DNA of 62,905 bases from Marivita lacus (GTDB lineage Bacteria; Pseudomonadota; Alphaproteobacteria; Rhodobacterales; Rhodobacteraceae), in assembly GCF_014637725.1 (NCBI RefSeq), contig NZ_BMFC01000002.1:1-62905 (forward strand). Reading direction: 5' to 3'. Shown one piece after another: positions 8,789 through 17,807 of the stretch (the stretch's first letter is position 1; the number at the start of each line of letters is the position of its first letter). A program made the translations under genes and the position numbers. The notes beneath the pieces are model-generated. The model was not told the origin of the DNA, searched no databases, and worked only from the letters and a program-made list of their open reading frames with translations.

Positions 8789-10312
8789 ATGGGGCTGTTC
8801 GACCGGTTTCGCCGCTCCGAAAGGGGCGGTCCTGCCGCCGTGCGTGCGCGCCTGGAGGGGGCGATGTCGAAGCGCCGACTACGTGGCTGGAACCCACCGC
8901 TGGAAAACATCAACTCGCTGGTCGCTTCGGGCGGGCCAAAGCTGCTGGCCCGTGCGCGGGAACTGGTGGTCACCAATGGCTATGCGGCGAATGCCTGCGA
9001 GGCCTTTGCGTCAAACATGGTGGGCGATGGCATCAAGCCGTCCTCGCTCATCGAGGATGCAAGCCTGCGCGACCGCGTCCAGCGGCTCTGGCTGGCCTGG
9101 ACCGACGAGGCGGACGCCGATGGGCTGACCGACTTCTACGGTTTGCAGGCCATGGTGGCGCGCGAGATGTTTGTGACGGGCGAATGTTTCGTACGGATGC
9201 GTCCGCGCCGGGCTGAAGATGGTCTGCTGGTGCCGTTGCAGCTGCAGCTTCTCCAGTCCGAGATGCTGCCCTTCGAGAAGACGGGCACGGCGGCAAATGG
9301 AAACCCGATCCGTTGCGGCATCGAGTTCGACCCGATCGGTCGGCGCGTGGCGTATCATTTCCGCCGCAGTCATCCCGGTGACAGCACGGATCAGCGGGTG
9401 GCAATGCCAGAGACGGTGCGCGTGCCCGCCGAGGACGTGCTGCACATCTACCGCCCCATCGATGCGGGGCAAATTCGCGGCCTGCCGCATGTGGCTCCGG
9501 CCATGGTCCGGTTGTTCCTGCTGGACCAATACGACGACGCCGAACTGGACCGCAAGAAGACCGCGGCGATGTTCGCGGGCTTCATCATCAAGACCGCGCC
9601 GGAAGACCCGATGATGGGAGAGAGCGAGGCTGACCTCGACGGCGCAGCAATCGCCAGCCTCGAGCCCGGCACGATGCAGGTGCTGCTGCCGGGTGAGGAT
9701 GTGAAGTTCTCCAGCCCCGCCGATGTCGGCGGTGGCTACGAGGCATTCCAGTATCGCACATTGCTGGCGGTCTCGGCCTCGTTGGGTCTGCCGTATCATC
9801 TGGTCACAGGCGATGTTCGGCAGGCGAACTATTCGAGCCTGCGGGCCGAACTGGTCGAGTTCCGCAGACGCGTGCAGCAGCTCCAGCACGGGGTGATCGC
9901 GCATCAGCTCTGCCGCCCCGTCTGGGCGCGCTGGCTGGAGACGGCGCAACTGGCGGGTCGGCTTGACCTGTCTGATCCTGCGGCTGCGCGCATGGTGCAA
10001 TGGATCCCGCCCCGTTGGGACTGGGTCGATCCATTGAAGGACATTCAGGCGCAGGTGCTTGCCATGGAGGCGGGCATCACCTCGCGGCGCAAGGTGGTCG
10101 AGGCCACGGGCTACGATGTCGAGGAAGTGGATCGCGAGAATGCGGCCGATGCCGCACGGACAAAGCAGCTGGGGCTCAGGTACAGAACCAGCCCCGGAGA
10201 GACGCAGGGTGCCCGCGCGACGCCCGCAACGCGGCCGGGTCCCGGCGACGGGGCCGAGGCCGACAAGGACGACGACGCGGCCATGAGCGACCGCGCCACC
10301 ACTCAGGAGTAA
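8789..10312 (+). CDS. Phage portal protein, lambda GpB family
   Basis: 507 residues, the normal length for the lambda-type portal. The N-terminal NGYAANACEAFASNMVGDGIKP block, the LWLAWTDEADADGLTDFYGLQ segment and the central HIYRPIDAGQIRGLPH and QANYSSLRAELVEFRR motifs are family hallmarks. The portal forms the dodecameric ring at one capsid vertex through which DNA is pumped by terminase. The reading frame is intact from the ATG at 8789 to the stop. The acidic, Pro-rich tail after about residue 465 is probably disordered. It is followed 4 bases later by the capsid protease. Confidence 0.92.
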   Translation: MGLFDRFRRSERGGPAAVRARLEGAMSKRRLRGWNPPLENINSLVASGGPKLLARARELVVTNGYAANACEAFASNMVGDGIKPSSLIEDASLRDRVQRLWLAWTDEADADGLTDFYGLQAMVAREMFVTGECFVRMRPRRAEDGLLVPLQLQLLQSEMLPFEKTGTAANGNPIRCGIEFDPIGRRVAYHFRRSHPGDSTDQRVAMPETVRVPAEDVLHIYRPIDAGQIRGLPHVAPAMVRLFLLDQYDDAELDRKKTAAMFAGFIIKTAPEDPMMGESEADLDGAAIASLEPGTMQVLLPGEDVKFSSPADVGGGYEAFQYRTLLAVSASLGLPYHLVTGDVRQANYSSLRAELVEFRRRVQQLQHGVIAHQLCRPVWARWLETAQLAGRLDLSDPAAARMVQWIPPRWDWVDPLKDIQAQVLAMEAGITSRRKVVEATGYDVEEVDRENAADAARTKQLGLRYRTSPGETQGARATPATRPGPGDGAEADKDDDAAMSDRATTQE

Positions 10313-10316
10313 GACC

Positions 10317-11345
10317 ATGAACAGCTGGTACACGATCCGCGCCCGGGCAACGGGCGCGGAAGTGCTGATCTATGACGAAATCGGCGCCTATGGCGTCTCG
10401 GCCAAGGGCTTTCTGGCCGAGCTGGGCGCGCTGCCGGATGATGCGCCCATCGATCTGCGGCTCAACAGTCCCGGTGGCTCGGTTTTTGACGCCGTCGCCA
10501 TTTACAACGCGCTGAGCCGTCACGCCGGTGCCATCACGGTCTGGATCGACGGCATCGCCGCCTCGGCGGCAAGCTATATCGCCATGGCGGGCGACGAGAT
10601 CGTCATGCCGGAGAATGCCTTCCTGATGATCCATGATCCCTCCGGGCTGGTCATGGGCACGGCGGCGGACATGCGCGACATGGCCGGAACGCTTGACAAG
10701 ATCGCGGCCAGCATGACCCGGGGATATGCGGCCAAGTCTGGTAAATCCGAGGAGGACATCGCGGCGCTGCTGGCGGCCGAGACCTGGTTCGACGCCAAGG
10801 ACGCTCTTGAGGCAGGGCTTGCCACGCGCCTCGCGGAGCCCGTGCGCATTGCCGCCAGTTTCGACATTGGACGGTTCCGGAATGCGCCGCCTGCACTGGT
10901 CGAGGCAGTCGAGACAATAGAGCCGGAAGCAGACGCAGGGACGGGGCCCGACATCGTTGGAGATGACAACGATGTTCACCCGGTCGCGGACGCAGCGCCG
11001 CAGTTGGAGAGCGCTCCGGGTGTTCCGGACGCGAACAGCCAATCGAGCGGGGCGGAAAGCTTCGGTGAAGATGCCTTCACACTGCCTGATGCCGGGGCGA
11101 TCCGCGCGGAAGCCATCGCCCATGCGCGTGCGGTGATCGACCTCTGCCGCCTTGCAGGCCAGCCGCAAATGGCAGGCCGGTTCCTCGAGGAGGACGCCAG
11201 TCTGGACGCGGTGCGCGCGAAGCTCCTTGCAGCGAAGGCCGAAGTCACGCCTCAGATCAGCTCCCATCACCCGCAACCCGGGCCCAGTGAGACCACGCGC
11301 CCCTGGGGTGATGTCATCGCCCGTACCTTCAAGTTGAAAGGATAA
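10317..11345 (+). CDS. ClpP-like prophage head maturation protease
   Basis: 342 residues. Residues about 1-190 form a ClpP/crotonase-like serine peptidase: RLNSPGGSVFDAVAIYNAL forms the oxyanion region, GIAASAASYIAMAG carries the nucleophile serine, and FLMIHDPSG the catalytic histidine. The remaining 150 residues are Ala/Glu-rich and probably act as an internal scaffold, as in lambda gpC, ending in a short conserved PWGDVIARTFKLKG tail. In the family this protease cleaves capsid assembly proteins. The ATG at 10317 has an AGGAG just upstream, overlapping the end of the portal gene. Confidence 0.9.
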   Translation: MNSWYTIRARATGAEVLIYDEIGAYGVSAKGFLAELGALPDDAPIDLRLNSPGGSVFDAVAIYNALSRHAGAITVWIDGIAASAASYIAMAGDEIVMPENAFLMIHDPSGLVMGTAADMRDMAGTLDKIAASMTRGYAAKSGKSEEDIAALLAAETWFDAKDALEAGLATRLAEPVRIAASFDIGRFRNAPPALVEAVETIEPEADAGTGPDIVGDDNDVHPVADAAPQLESAPGVPDANSQSSGAESFGEDAFTLPDAGAIRAEAIAHARAVIDLCRLAGQPQMAGRFLEEDASLDAVRAKLLAAKAEVTPQISSHHPQPGPSETTRPWGDVIARTFKLKG

Positions 11346-11351
11346 ACCAGA

Positions 11352-11723
11352 ATGACCACGCTATCCGAGCCCAAACACGCGGGCGGCTTCCTCGTCTGGG
11401 AAGTTCTGCGCGACTACACCCGCGAAACCGTCACGCTCGCGTCTGGCGCTGGCAAGCTCCCGGCCGGCACCGTGCTGGGCAAGATCACCACGGGCGGCAA
11501 ATACACCACTCTTGCGCCGGCTGCCTCCAACGGCAGCCAGACTGCCGCCGGCATCCTCTGGGCCGAGGTTGATGCGGCAAGTGCCGATGCACCAGGCGTC
11601 GTTCTCCTGCGCGGACCGGCCATCGTGAACCGTCACGAGATCGGCTTTCCAGAGGATGCCACCGAGGGGCAGATCACCACCGCCACCACGGCTCTGGCAG
11701 CCCTCGGTATCATTCTGCGCTGA
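11352..11723 (+). CDS. Head decoration protein (lambda gpD-like)
   Basis: 123 residues, the normal size. The sequence GFLVWEVLRDYTRETVTLAS leads into a beta-rich core (AGTVLGKITTGGKYTTLAP) and ends LAALGIILR, the pattern of HDPD-type decoration proteins that stabilise the filled capsid as trimers on its surface. It lies between the protease and the major capsid gene as in lambda. The frame is intact. Confidence 0.88.
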   Translation: MTTLSEPKHAGGFLVWEVLRDYTRETVTLASGAGKLPAGTVLGKITTGGKYTTLAPAASNGSQTAAGILWAEVDAASADAPGVVLLRGPAIVNRHEIGFPEDATEGQITTATTALAALGIILR

Positions 11724-11771
11724 GCCACGGCGCGGTTCCCCCATCACATCAAGACCAGAAGGAGGCACGCT

Positions 11772-12365
11772 GTGGCCACCATGGACATCTTCGAAGGCGA
11801 TGCCTTCTCCATCATCGAGCTGACCCGCGCGCTCGAAAACATCCCCTTCAAGCCCGCGATCCTGTCGGGCGCGGCGCTCTTCGGCAGCCGCGGCGTGCGG
11901 GCGCGCACCGTGATGATCGAAAGCGTGGACGGCACGCTGGGTGGGCTGGCCGCCGGGCAGGTGCAGCTGCGCGCCGAATGTGGCTCGGCCTTCTTTGCCG
12001 ATCTGGTTGCCCACAAGGAGGTGCGTGAGACGTACCTGAACACAGCAGCTGCCGCTGATCTGCGGGGCAGGGTGGGGGAAGAAGTCAGCTTCGGTGGCAT
12101 CACCTTTCGCCGCTATCGGGGCGGGCTGGGCTTCGGCGTGCCCACGGACAAGGCGTATTTCTATCCCGAGGGCGTCGAGGGTCTGTTCGAGATCTACTAC
12201 GCTCCCGCCGACACCTTCGAGACGGTCAACACCGTCGGCCTGCCGCTTTATGCGCGCATGATCCCCTATCGGGATCGCGACGAATGGGTGCGCCTCGAGA
12301 TCGAAAGCAACCCTCTGCCGATCTGCACCCGGCCGCAGGTGCTGCGCTCGGCACGGCGGACCTGA
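11772..12365 (+). pseudogene. Major capsid protein E, large in-frame internal loss
   Basis: Only 197 residues against roughly 330-345 in the GpE family. The N-terminus (IFEGDAFSIIELTRALENIP) and the C-terminal half, from CGSAFFADLVAHKEVRETYL through PLPICTRPQVLRSARRT, are both well conserved, but after the GTL of ESVDGTLGG at residue about 55 most of the middle of the fold is gone. The fragment GQVQLRAE resembles the stretch just before the conserved TxExxRLGA helix, so there may be two adjacent in-frame deletions. The GTG start at 11772 has GGAGG 6 bases upstream. A capsid built from this protein is unlikely. Confidence 0.78.
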
Positions 12366-12676
12366 TGACGGCCGTCGCCATGGCGCTGGACGCGCTGTTC
12401 GCCGATGGCAATATCGGGGTCGATGCCGTCTATACTGCTGATGGCGGTGCGCCCGTTCTTGTCCGTGTGGTCACGCGCCGCGCGGATGATATTGCGGGTT
12501 TCGGCGATGCGCGCATCTGGTCAGAAACCACGAGGTTCGACCTGCGCGTGGCCGAAGTGGCGAACCCGCGCCCGGGCGACCGGATTGAGATCGATGGCGA
12601 GGCCTTCCTCATCCAAAGCGAGCCTGTCCGTGACCGTGACCGGCTGGTCTGGACCGTCGATCTGAGGCCTGCGTGA
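12365..12676 (+). CDS. Head-tail joining / tail attachment protein (gpFII-like)
   Basis: 103 residues. The start codon overlaps the capsid stop (TGATG). The sequence LDALFADGNIGVDAVYTADG leads into a beta-barrel-like region (PVLVRVVTRRADDIAGFGDA, RPGDRIEIDGEAFLIQS) and ends WTVDLRP, a pattern typical of the head-tail joiner that follows GpE in Rhodobacteraceae prophages. It would sit at the neck between portal and tail. The frame is intact even though the genes on either side are damaged. Confidence 0.75.
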   Translation: MTAVAMALDALFADGNIGVDAVYTADGGAPVLVRVVTRRADDIAGFGDARIWSETTRFDLRVAEVANPRPGDRIEIDGEAFLIQSEPVRDRDRLVWTVDLRPA

Positions 12677-12702
12677 TACTGAAACCGGCGCTGATCGGTT
12701 TT

Positions 12703-12984
12703 CTAGAACCGGCTCCAGGCCTTCTGGAAGGAGCTTGAGATATTCTCCCAGGCACTTTCCATGCCTTTGCGCATGTCGTCCCAGGCGGCTTCGCTGGCTG
12801 CCTGTGCTTCCTTCATCTTGGCCTGAGCCTCGTCGCGCTGCTTGCGCATTTCAGCAAGCTGCTTCTCGTATTTCGCCTCGTTCTCGGCCTCAGCGACCTT
12901 GGCCTTGGCCTGCAGCTTGTCGATTTCGGCGTTCCACTCATCGAGTTGCGCCTTCATTTTTTTCACGTACGCGTCGCGATCCAT
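12703..12984 (-). CDS. Small coiled-coil protein inside the prophage
   Basis: 93 residues, almost entirely heptad-like helix (DAYVKKMKAQLDEWNAEIDK, KYEKQLAEMRKQRDEAQAKM), ending ENISSSFQKAWSRF. Similar small coiled-coil proteins are widespread in marine alphaproteobacteria as stand-alone genes and are not phage structural proteins; their role is unknown, possibly in stress or envelope binding. AAGGAG 7 bases upstream decides for the ATG at 12984 over one at 12999. It is antisense to the phage direction and separates the head-tail joiner from the DUF6441-like gene, so it is probably an insertion. Confidence 0.7.
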   Translation of the reverse strand: MDRDAYVKKMKAQLDEWNAEIDKLQAKAKVAEAENEAKYEKQLAEMRKQRDEAQAKMKEAQAASEAAWDDMRKGMESAWENISSSFQKAWSRF

Positions 12985-13049
12985 CTTTTTCTCCTTCATG
13001 TTGTAAACAGAGTATCACACATGCGCCCCGAAGGCGAATTGCCGGACCA

Positions 13050-13682
13050 ATGAAACTCAGGCTCGACATCGATCCCGACATCGTCGCGATGATGGCGGCC
13101 GATGTCGCGGCTGGCGAACGCGCCGTGTCGGCTGCCATGCGCGAGGCCGGGACCGGGCTGAAGTCGGCCTGGCGGCTGCAGATAACCGGCGCGGGGCTCG
13201 GCACACGGCTGGCCAACTCGATCCGGAGCCAGAACTTCCCCAAGTCGGGGGAGAGCCTGAATGCCGCGGCACTGGTCTGATCGAACGCCCCAGTAATTGA
13301 CGGCGCGCACGATGCAGGTCCGCTGATCCGCTCCAAAGACGGGTTCTGGCTGGCGATCCTCACTCCGGCCGCAGGAAAGACCACAAAGGGTGGGCGAATT
13401 ACCCCCGGCGAATGGGAACGCCGCACGGGGTTGCGCCTTCGGTTCATCTCCCGACGCCGCGGACCCAGCCTGCTGGTGGCAGAGGGGCGGTTGAATTTGA
13501 AAGGGCGGGCGGTGGTGTCGCGGTCAAAGACCGGGCGCGGCCTGACAACCGTTCCAATCTTCCTGCTGGTCCCGCAGGTAAAACTGCGCAAGCGGCTTGA
13601 CCTGGCGCGGGGTTCAGAACGGGCGATGGACGATGTACCGGGGTTGATTGTGGCGAATTGGTTGGAGAGAAAAGGAAGCTGA
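13050..13682 (+). pseudogene. DUF6441-like phage protein interrupted by an in-frame TGA
   Basis: The frame opened at 13050 encodes 76 residues ending SGESLNAAALV, then meets TGA at 13278-13280. The same frame continues without any other stop for 133 more codons (SNAPVIDGAHDAGPLIRSKD through LERKGS). The two halves join as one protein of about 210 residues of the phage DUF6441 type, probably a neck or minor tail component. Relatives, as I recall them, have ALVWSNAPVI here, so the change is most simply TGG (Trp) to TGA. An internal restart at 13431 is possible but would lack half of the protein. No tail genes follow. Confidence 0.78.
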
Positions 13683-13939
13683 TGTCTTCCCCGCGGACGA
13701 AACAGTCATTCCTGCGAGGATGCTTCAGCCACGTCGCTCAGGTGGCAACCCCGAATGTCTGAAGCACGATCGCGAAATATTCCCCGTTTCTTTGTAACGT
13801 TCGCCGCTTGGCTGCGTTGAGCTTCGAAGACACCTGCAGACACGGAACCGATGTCGCTACTGCACGCCACCCCAGCTGTGCAGCATTGGTCGACCTGTAT
13901 CATCGACCATGCTCGGTCGACCTAGTGGAGCGCATACCC

Positions 13940-15049
13940 ATGAGCAATCCGGACAACTCTAACGCGACCAACAGGCTCCTAACAGCGATCATGATCCTGA
14001 TGACCCTTGCGGTGATTTATTTTGCCAAGGATATCGTTCTTCCAACAGTGCTGGGGTTCATGCTGGCGCTGACGCTTGGACCGTGGGTACGGTGGCTGTC
14101 GCGCTGCGGTATCCCCTCAGCGCTGTCCGCAACGGTGCTGATCTTCGGCTTTGCGGTGCTGCTGGGAATTGCGGTCCTGCTGCTGGGCGGAAAGGTGACC
14201 AGCTGGTTCGACGAAATCCCCCGCATATCGTTCGAATTGCGTGAAAAGCTGCGTGGGATCACTGACTCGGTAGCAGCGGTTCAGAACGCCTCGGAACAGG
14301 TCGAAGACCTCGCCAAGGGAGGCGATGACACTGCAGAAACGGTGGTCCTGCAGCAGCCTGGCATGTTGACCACTGTCGTCAGCAACCTTGCCAGCTTTCT
14401 CACGTCGCTGGTGGCGGGGCTCGTCCTGGCGCTGTTTCTGCTGTCTTCCGGCAACCTGTTCTACGTCAAGGTCGTCGAATCCTTCCCGAGTTTCGCCGAC
14501 AAGAAGCGTGCCCTGACCGCGATCTACGAGATCGAGAAACGCATGTCGCGTTACATCGTTGCGATCACCGTCATCAACGCCCTGCTGGGGCTCGCCATTG
14601 GATCGACTATGTATCTGCTTGGCATGCCCTATCCGTTTGTCTGGGGCATTGCGGCGTTTTGCCTGAACTATCTTCCGTTGATCGGCGCGATCGTTGGCAT
14701 GCTGGGTGTTGGCGCCTTTGCAATCGTTCACTTCGACAACATCTACTACGCGATGCTGGCGCCCATAGCCTATCAATCGCTCACAGCGCTGGAGGGACAG
14801 TTTCTCACACCGGTGCTGTTGGGGGCTCGCCTGCAGTTGAACGCGGTCGCGGTATTTCTGACGGTCATCTTCTGGACCTGGCTATGGGGGCTTCCGGGGG
14901 CGCTGATGGCGGTCCCGATCCTCGCACTGATAAAGGTGATCTGCGATTACGTCCCCGGTCTTGCGACCTTTGGCAATTTCCTGAGCGGCCGCACCATCGA
15001 TCCCACCCTCCAAACGTTGGACGCGCGTGAAAATCATCCTGCGCAATGA
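13940..15049 (+). CDS. AI-2E family transporter (PF01594)
   Basis: About 369 residues with seven or eight membrane helices. Two helices come first (LLTAIMILMTLAVIYFAKDI and VLGFMLALTLGPWVRWLS), then a soluble loop of about 90 residues containing GDDTAETVVLQQPGM, then the typical block KKRALTAIYEIEKRMSRYIV and the C-terminal helices with LPLIGAIVGM and FWTWLWGLPGALMAVPILA. Members export or exchange small molecules or ions; autoinducer-2 export is shown for few. The ATG at 13940 (GTGGAG upstream) is chosen over an earlier in-frame ATG at 13808, whose first 44 residues look non-coding. It directly follows the prophage remnant and is probably host DNA. Confidence 0.85.
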   Translation: MSNPDNSNATNRLLTAIMILMTLAVIYFAKDIVLPTVLGFMLALTLGPWVRWLSRCGIPSALSATVLIFGFAVLLGIAVLLLGGKVTSWFDEIPRISFELREKLRGITDSVAAVQNASEQVEDLAKGGDDTAETVVLQQPGMLTTVVSNLASFLTSLVAGLVLALFLLSSGNLFYVKVVESFPSFADKKRALTAIYEIEKRMSRYIVAITVINALLGLAIGSTMYLLGMPYPFVWGIAAFCLNYLPLIGAIVGMLGVGAFAIVHFDNIYYAMLAPIAYQSLTALEGQFLTPVLLGARLQLNAVAVFLTVIFWTWLWGLPGALMAVPILALIKVICDYVPGLATFGNFLSGRTIDPTLQTLDARENHPAQ

Positions 15050-15803
15050 TCAAATGGCGGAATTCCGCATCACGCCGAAAGCTTTGAAATCGGCTTTGGC
15101 GTTTACCCCATACTCACGCAAATTTCATTGCATAATGCGCATGCGGGCAATCAATCTTGGGATCGGCAACTTTTCAAACGGCCTCACACCACAACCAGCA
15201 GCTTTGGCAAACAAGGGGTCGTCCCCAGCTTCCTGAGCGTTGTCGAAGCCTGTGTGCCCCACAGCATCACAGAATGCGGCACCGCCCCAACAGGCGACTG
15301 CTTGCGACAAGTGACGAGTGTCCAAAAAGGGCTGCGACCAATCAGCTGCACCCAGCGGCATCTCAGCCTGTTAGCGTTGGCAGCAGAGGCTCCCTTGCGA
15401 CTGTCGGTTAAACCTTCAATTTTGGAAACGAAATTGCCCACCCCACGGGAAACCATCCTCGCCGCACTGCACACGCGGCTCTTGTGGCTGAGCGGCATTC
15501 ATTTGTGACCCGCGCAAGGCAGATTGCAGCGAGTCTGTTGTTGCGGGTTGCATGCTCAGACATCACCCTTGACCCTCGGGCATGAGTGGCCGGCTGATAA
15601 CTTGGCTCTTTTCACGTCTAAGGCGATCCGGCTCGGATTGATGGCGGCTTCAGCTCAATCCGGCAGGTCAACGTGCGTGGGACTGGTCAACCGACCCGGC
15701 CATTTGGCCAGCTATTGTCGGGCGCCGAAACTGAATACGGTCTGACTTCATTCCATGCTGCAAGGTTTCCATTCTGAACTCAGGACTACGATAGGGCCAT
15801 CAC
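15050..15803. other. 754-base intergenic stretch without a convincing gene
   Basis: Short open frames exist on both strands but none has a plausible start site, codon pattern or recognisable motif, and they overlap each other. The stretch is AT-richer than its neighbours in places (for example 15090-15140). It probably carries the promoter and operator of the Tad locus, which begins at 15804; an 8-base inverted repeat at 15634-15662 is the clearest structure. It may also hold decayed gene fragments or a small RNA that I cannot recognise. Confidence 0.5.
15634..15662. repeat. Inverted repeat upstream of the Tad locus
   Basis: CGGATTGA (15634-15641) and TCAATCCG (15655-15662) are perfect 8-base complements around a 13-base spacer. 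The dyad lies about 140 bases before the first tad gene. Symmetry and place suggest an operator for a dimeric regulator; it has no T tract that would make it a terminator. Inference only. Confidence 0.4.
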
Positions 15804-17807
15804 ATGAAGCGGAACCCAAACGGAAAGCGAGTGCCGAATGTCGCACAGGCGTTCCGAGGTCTTTCGCGCAAGGCTTGTCTTGCAGCTTTCGGGATACGTC
15901 AGGATGGCGCGGTGGCGATCGTCACTGGTCTGGCGATCCCGGTTCTGTTGGGCTTTGCCGGATTGGCACTTGAATACGGGACCATTCTCGGGGTTCGGGC
16001 TCAGGCGCAACGCACAGCGGATTTTGCCTCTCATGCCGGAGCCGTCGCGTATTCGCGATCGGGAGATGAAACCCAGATGATCAATGCGGCCAGAGGTGTC
16101 GCCGAGTTGAACGGGTTCAGCGCCGCCGAAATCGTCGTGTCGCTTGATGCGTCCGTTCCGACAGCGTCCGGAGCCGCTGTCCGCGCCACCATCACGACAC
16201 CAAAATCGCTTTATCTTCCGCGCATTATCGGCAGCAACGGCTCGGTCGATGTTGTGGCTTCAGCGGTCTCGGGGGCGACGGGCGGCGCGCCCGCCTGTGT
16301 GCAGGCCCTTGATCCCGGTGGCACCGGCATCACCCTGTCAGGTGGCACGGCATTGCAGTCCAACGACTGTGGCATCGCCTCGAATTCCGGAGTTGCTGCG
16401 CCCTGTGGCACCAGCATTGTCGCCGAGGCGGTCAGCTACGATTCCGACACGGCGCCCCGGACCGACGGGTGCAATACGATCACTGACCCGAATGGCGGCG
16501 CAGCAGATATCGTGCGACGGCCGACCACTGATCCGTTGGCGGGAACCAGCGCAATCTTGCTGGCACAAAGCCTGATGGCAGAGACAGAGCTGCTTCCAGC
16601 GCCTGATGCTGTGGTTGTTGGCGCAGGGCCGAACATCGAATTCGGCTGGAACGCCAACGCGACCAGAGCACAGGCGCAAGCGATCGGCTGTACGGCCAGT
16701 TTCAACAACAGCATCGATGAATGGATTTTTTCCTGTCCTGGTTTGTCCACCGTTAACATCGGGAATATCACCATCGGTGGCGGACTGCGGCTGAGCTTCA
16801 ACCCGGGGGCGTCCTCGGCGATTGTCTACAACGTGTCCGGCAGTATCCGGAACACGGGCACGCAAATGACCTTTCCAGGCGGCGTCTACAATATCGCACT
16901 GGGCATCGTTACCGGCGGCGGGTCGGTCACTGAATTCGGCGCAGGCACGTACCGGATCGGTCGTTCGACCCACAGCTGTGAGGGACAGCGCTACAGTATC
17001 TGCAACACCAGTCAGCTGACCTTTGCGGGGCCCAGCAGCTTTGTTCTTACCGGAGGGTTCCGGAATACCGGTGGGTCGACCTTGACGCTGGGTACAGGGG
17101 ACATGAACAGTTTCCAGTTCGGGCCGTCATCCGGTGGCGATGCGATCTCTCTTGGCGGTGGATCCCAAACCTTCATGGGGGACGCCAGTGCGGGCGTTTT
17201 CGAGATGGCGGGGCGCATCAACGGAGGTGGCGGTGGCAGTTGCTTTGTCGTCCCGCGCGCGCCCTTGCACGAAATCAAAGGATCGCTTCTGGCCTCCGGG
17301 GCCGTTCGATTTGGGGCGGGCCTCTATGTCGTTGATGGATATATGCATATGGGTGGCAACGGTGGCGGAAGCGCCAGTTGTGGGGGCGCGACGATCAGCA
17401 TCCATGCTCCCGACACCACGTTTCTTGTTTCGGCCAATGGCACCGCGCCCAGCGGTTGGGAATGTCGGGATCAGGCATATTGTGTGTCTGCCGGTTACAG
17501 CAATATCCGGATGACGGCGCCTGAAAGCGGGCCCTTCGCGGATATGGCAGTGATCGGGCCTCTTGATCCGGCCCAAGCCGATGGCGCGCTTTTTACAGCC
17601 GGTGCCAGCGGTGCTGTTGTGTCCGGTGCGTTTTACTTTCCGAATGGTCCGATCACCGCATCCGGCGGTGCCAGCGCAAGTGGCGGGAGCGGCGGGTGTC
17701 TTCAGCTGATCGGGTCAGAAATCACCCTGTCAGGCGGCACTTCCCTTGCGTCCGAATGCGAGATCCCGCAATCCGGTGGCAGCGGACGAGTGGTGATCCT
17801 GAGGTGA
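15804..17807 (+). CDS. Very large TadG-like protein with Tad N-terminus and long extracellular region
   Basis: 667 residues. Residues 34-60 (DGAVAIVTGLAIPVLLGFAG) are the single membrane anchor of TadE/TadG-type pilus proteins, followed by GTILGVRAQAQRTADFASHA as in TadG. The remaining 600 residues are exported, Gly/Ser/Thr-rich and beta-prone, with several Cys pairs (for example PAPCVQ-type and CGIASNS regions). The motif ITLSGGT-A/S-L occurs twice, at about 176 and 640, bracketing a possible beta-helix. It lacks an obvious vWA metal site. It probably acts as a surface subunit or adhesin linked to the pilus. The stop overlaps the next GTG start. Confidence 0.7.
   Translation: MKRNPNGKRVPNVAQAFRGLSRKACLAAFGIRQDGAVAIVTGLAIPVLLGFAGLALEYGTILGVRAQAQRTADFASHAGAVAYSRSGDETQMINAARGVAELNGFSAAEIVVSLDASVPTASGAAVRATITTPKSLYLPRIIGSNGSVDVVASAVSGATGGAPACVQALDPGGTGITLSGGTALQSNDCGIASNSGVAAPCGTSIVAEAVSYDSDTAPRTDGCNTITDPNGGAADIVRRPTTDPLAGTSAILLAQSLMAETELLPAPDAVVVGAGPNIEFGWNANATRAQAQAIGCTASFNNSIDEWIFSCPGLSTVNIGNITIGGGLRLSFNPGASSAIVYNVSGSIRNTGTQMTFPGGVYNIALGIVTGGGSVTEFGAGTYRIGRSTHSCEGQRYSICNTSQLTFAGPSSFVLTGGFRNTGGSTLTLGTGDMNSFQFGPSSGGDAISLGGGSQTFMGDASAGVFEMAGRINGGGGGSCFVVPRAPLHEIKGSLLASGAVRFGAGLYVVDGYMHMGGNGGGSASCGGATISIHAPDTTFLVSANGTAPSGWECRDQAYCVSAGYSNIRMTAPESGPFADMAVIGPLDPAQADGALFTAGASGAVVSGAFYFPNGPITASGGASASGGSGGCLQLIGSEITLSGGTSLASECEIPQSGGSGRVVILR

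Noticed and set aside
15027-15745. Several short frames of 60-126 codons on both strands after the AI-2E gene
   Set aside because: They overlap one another, have no clear ribosome site and no motif; the region is reported as intergenic.
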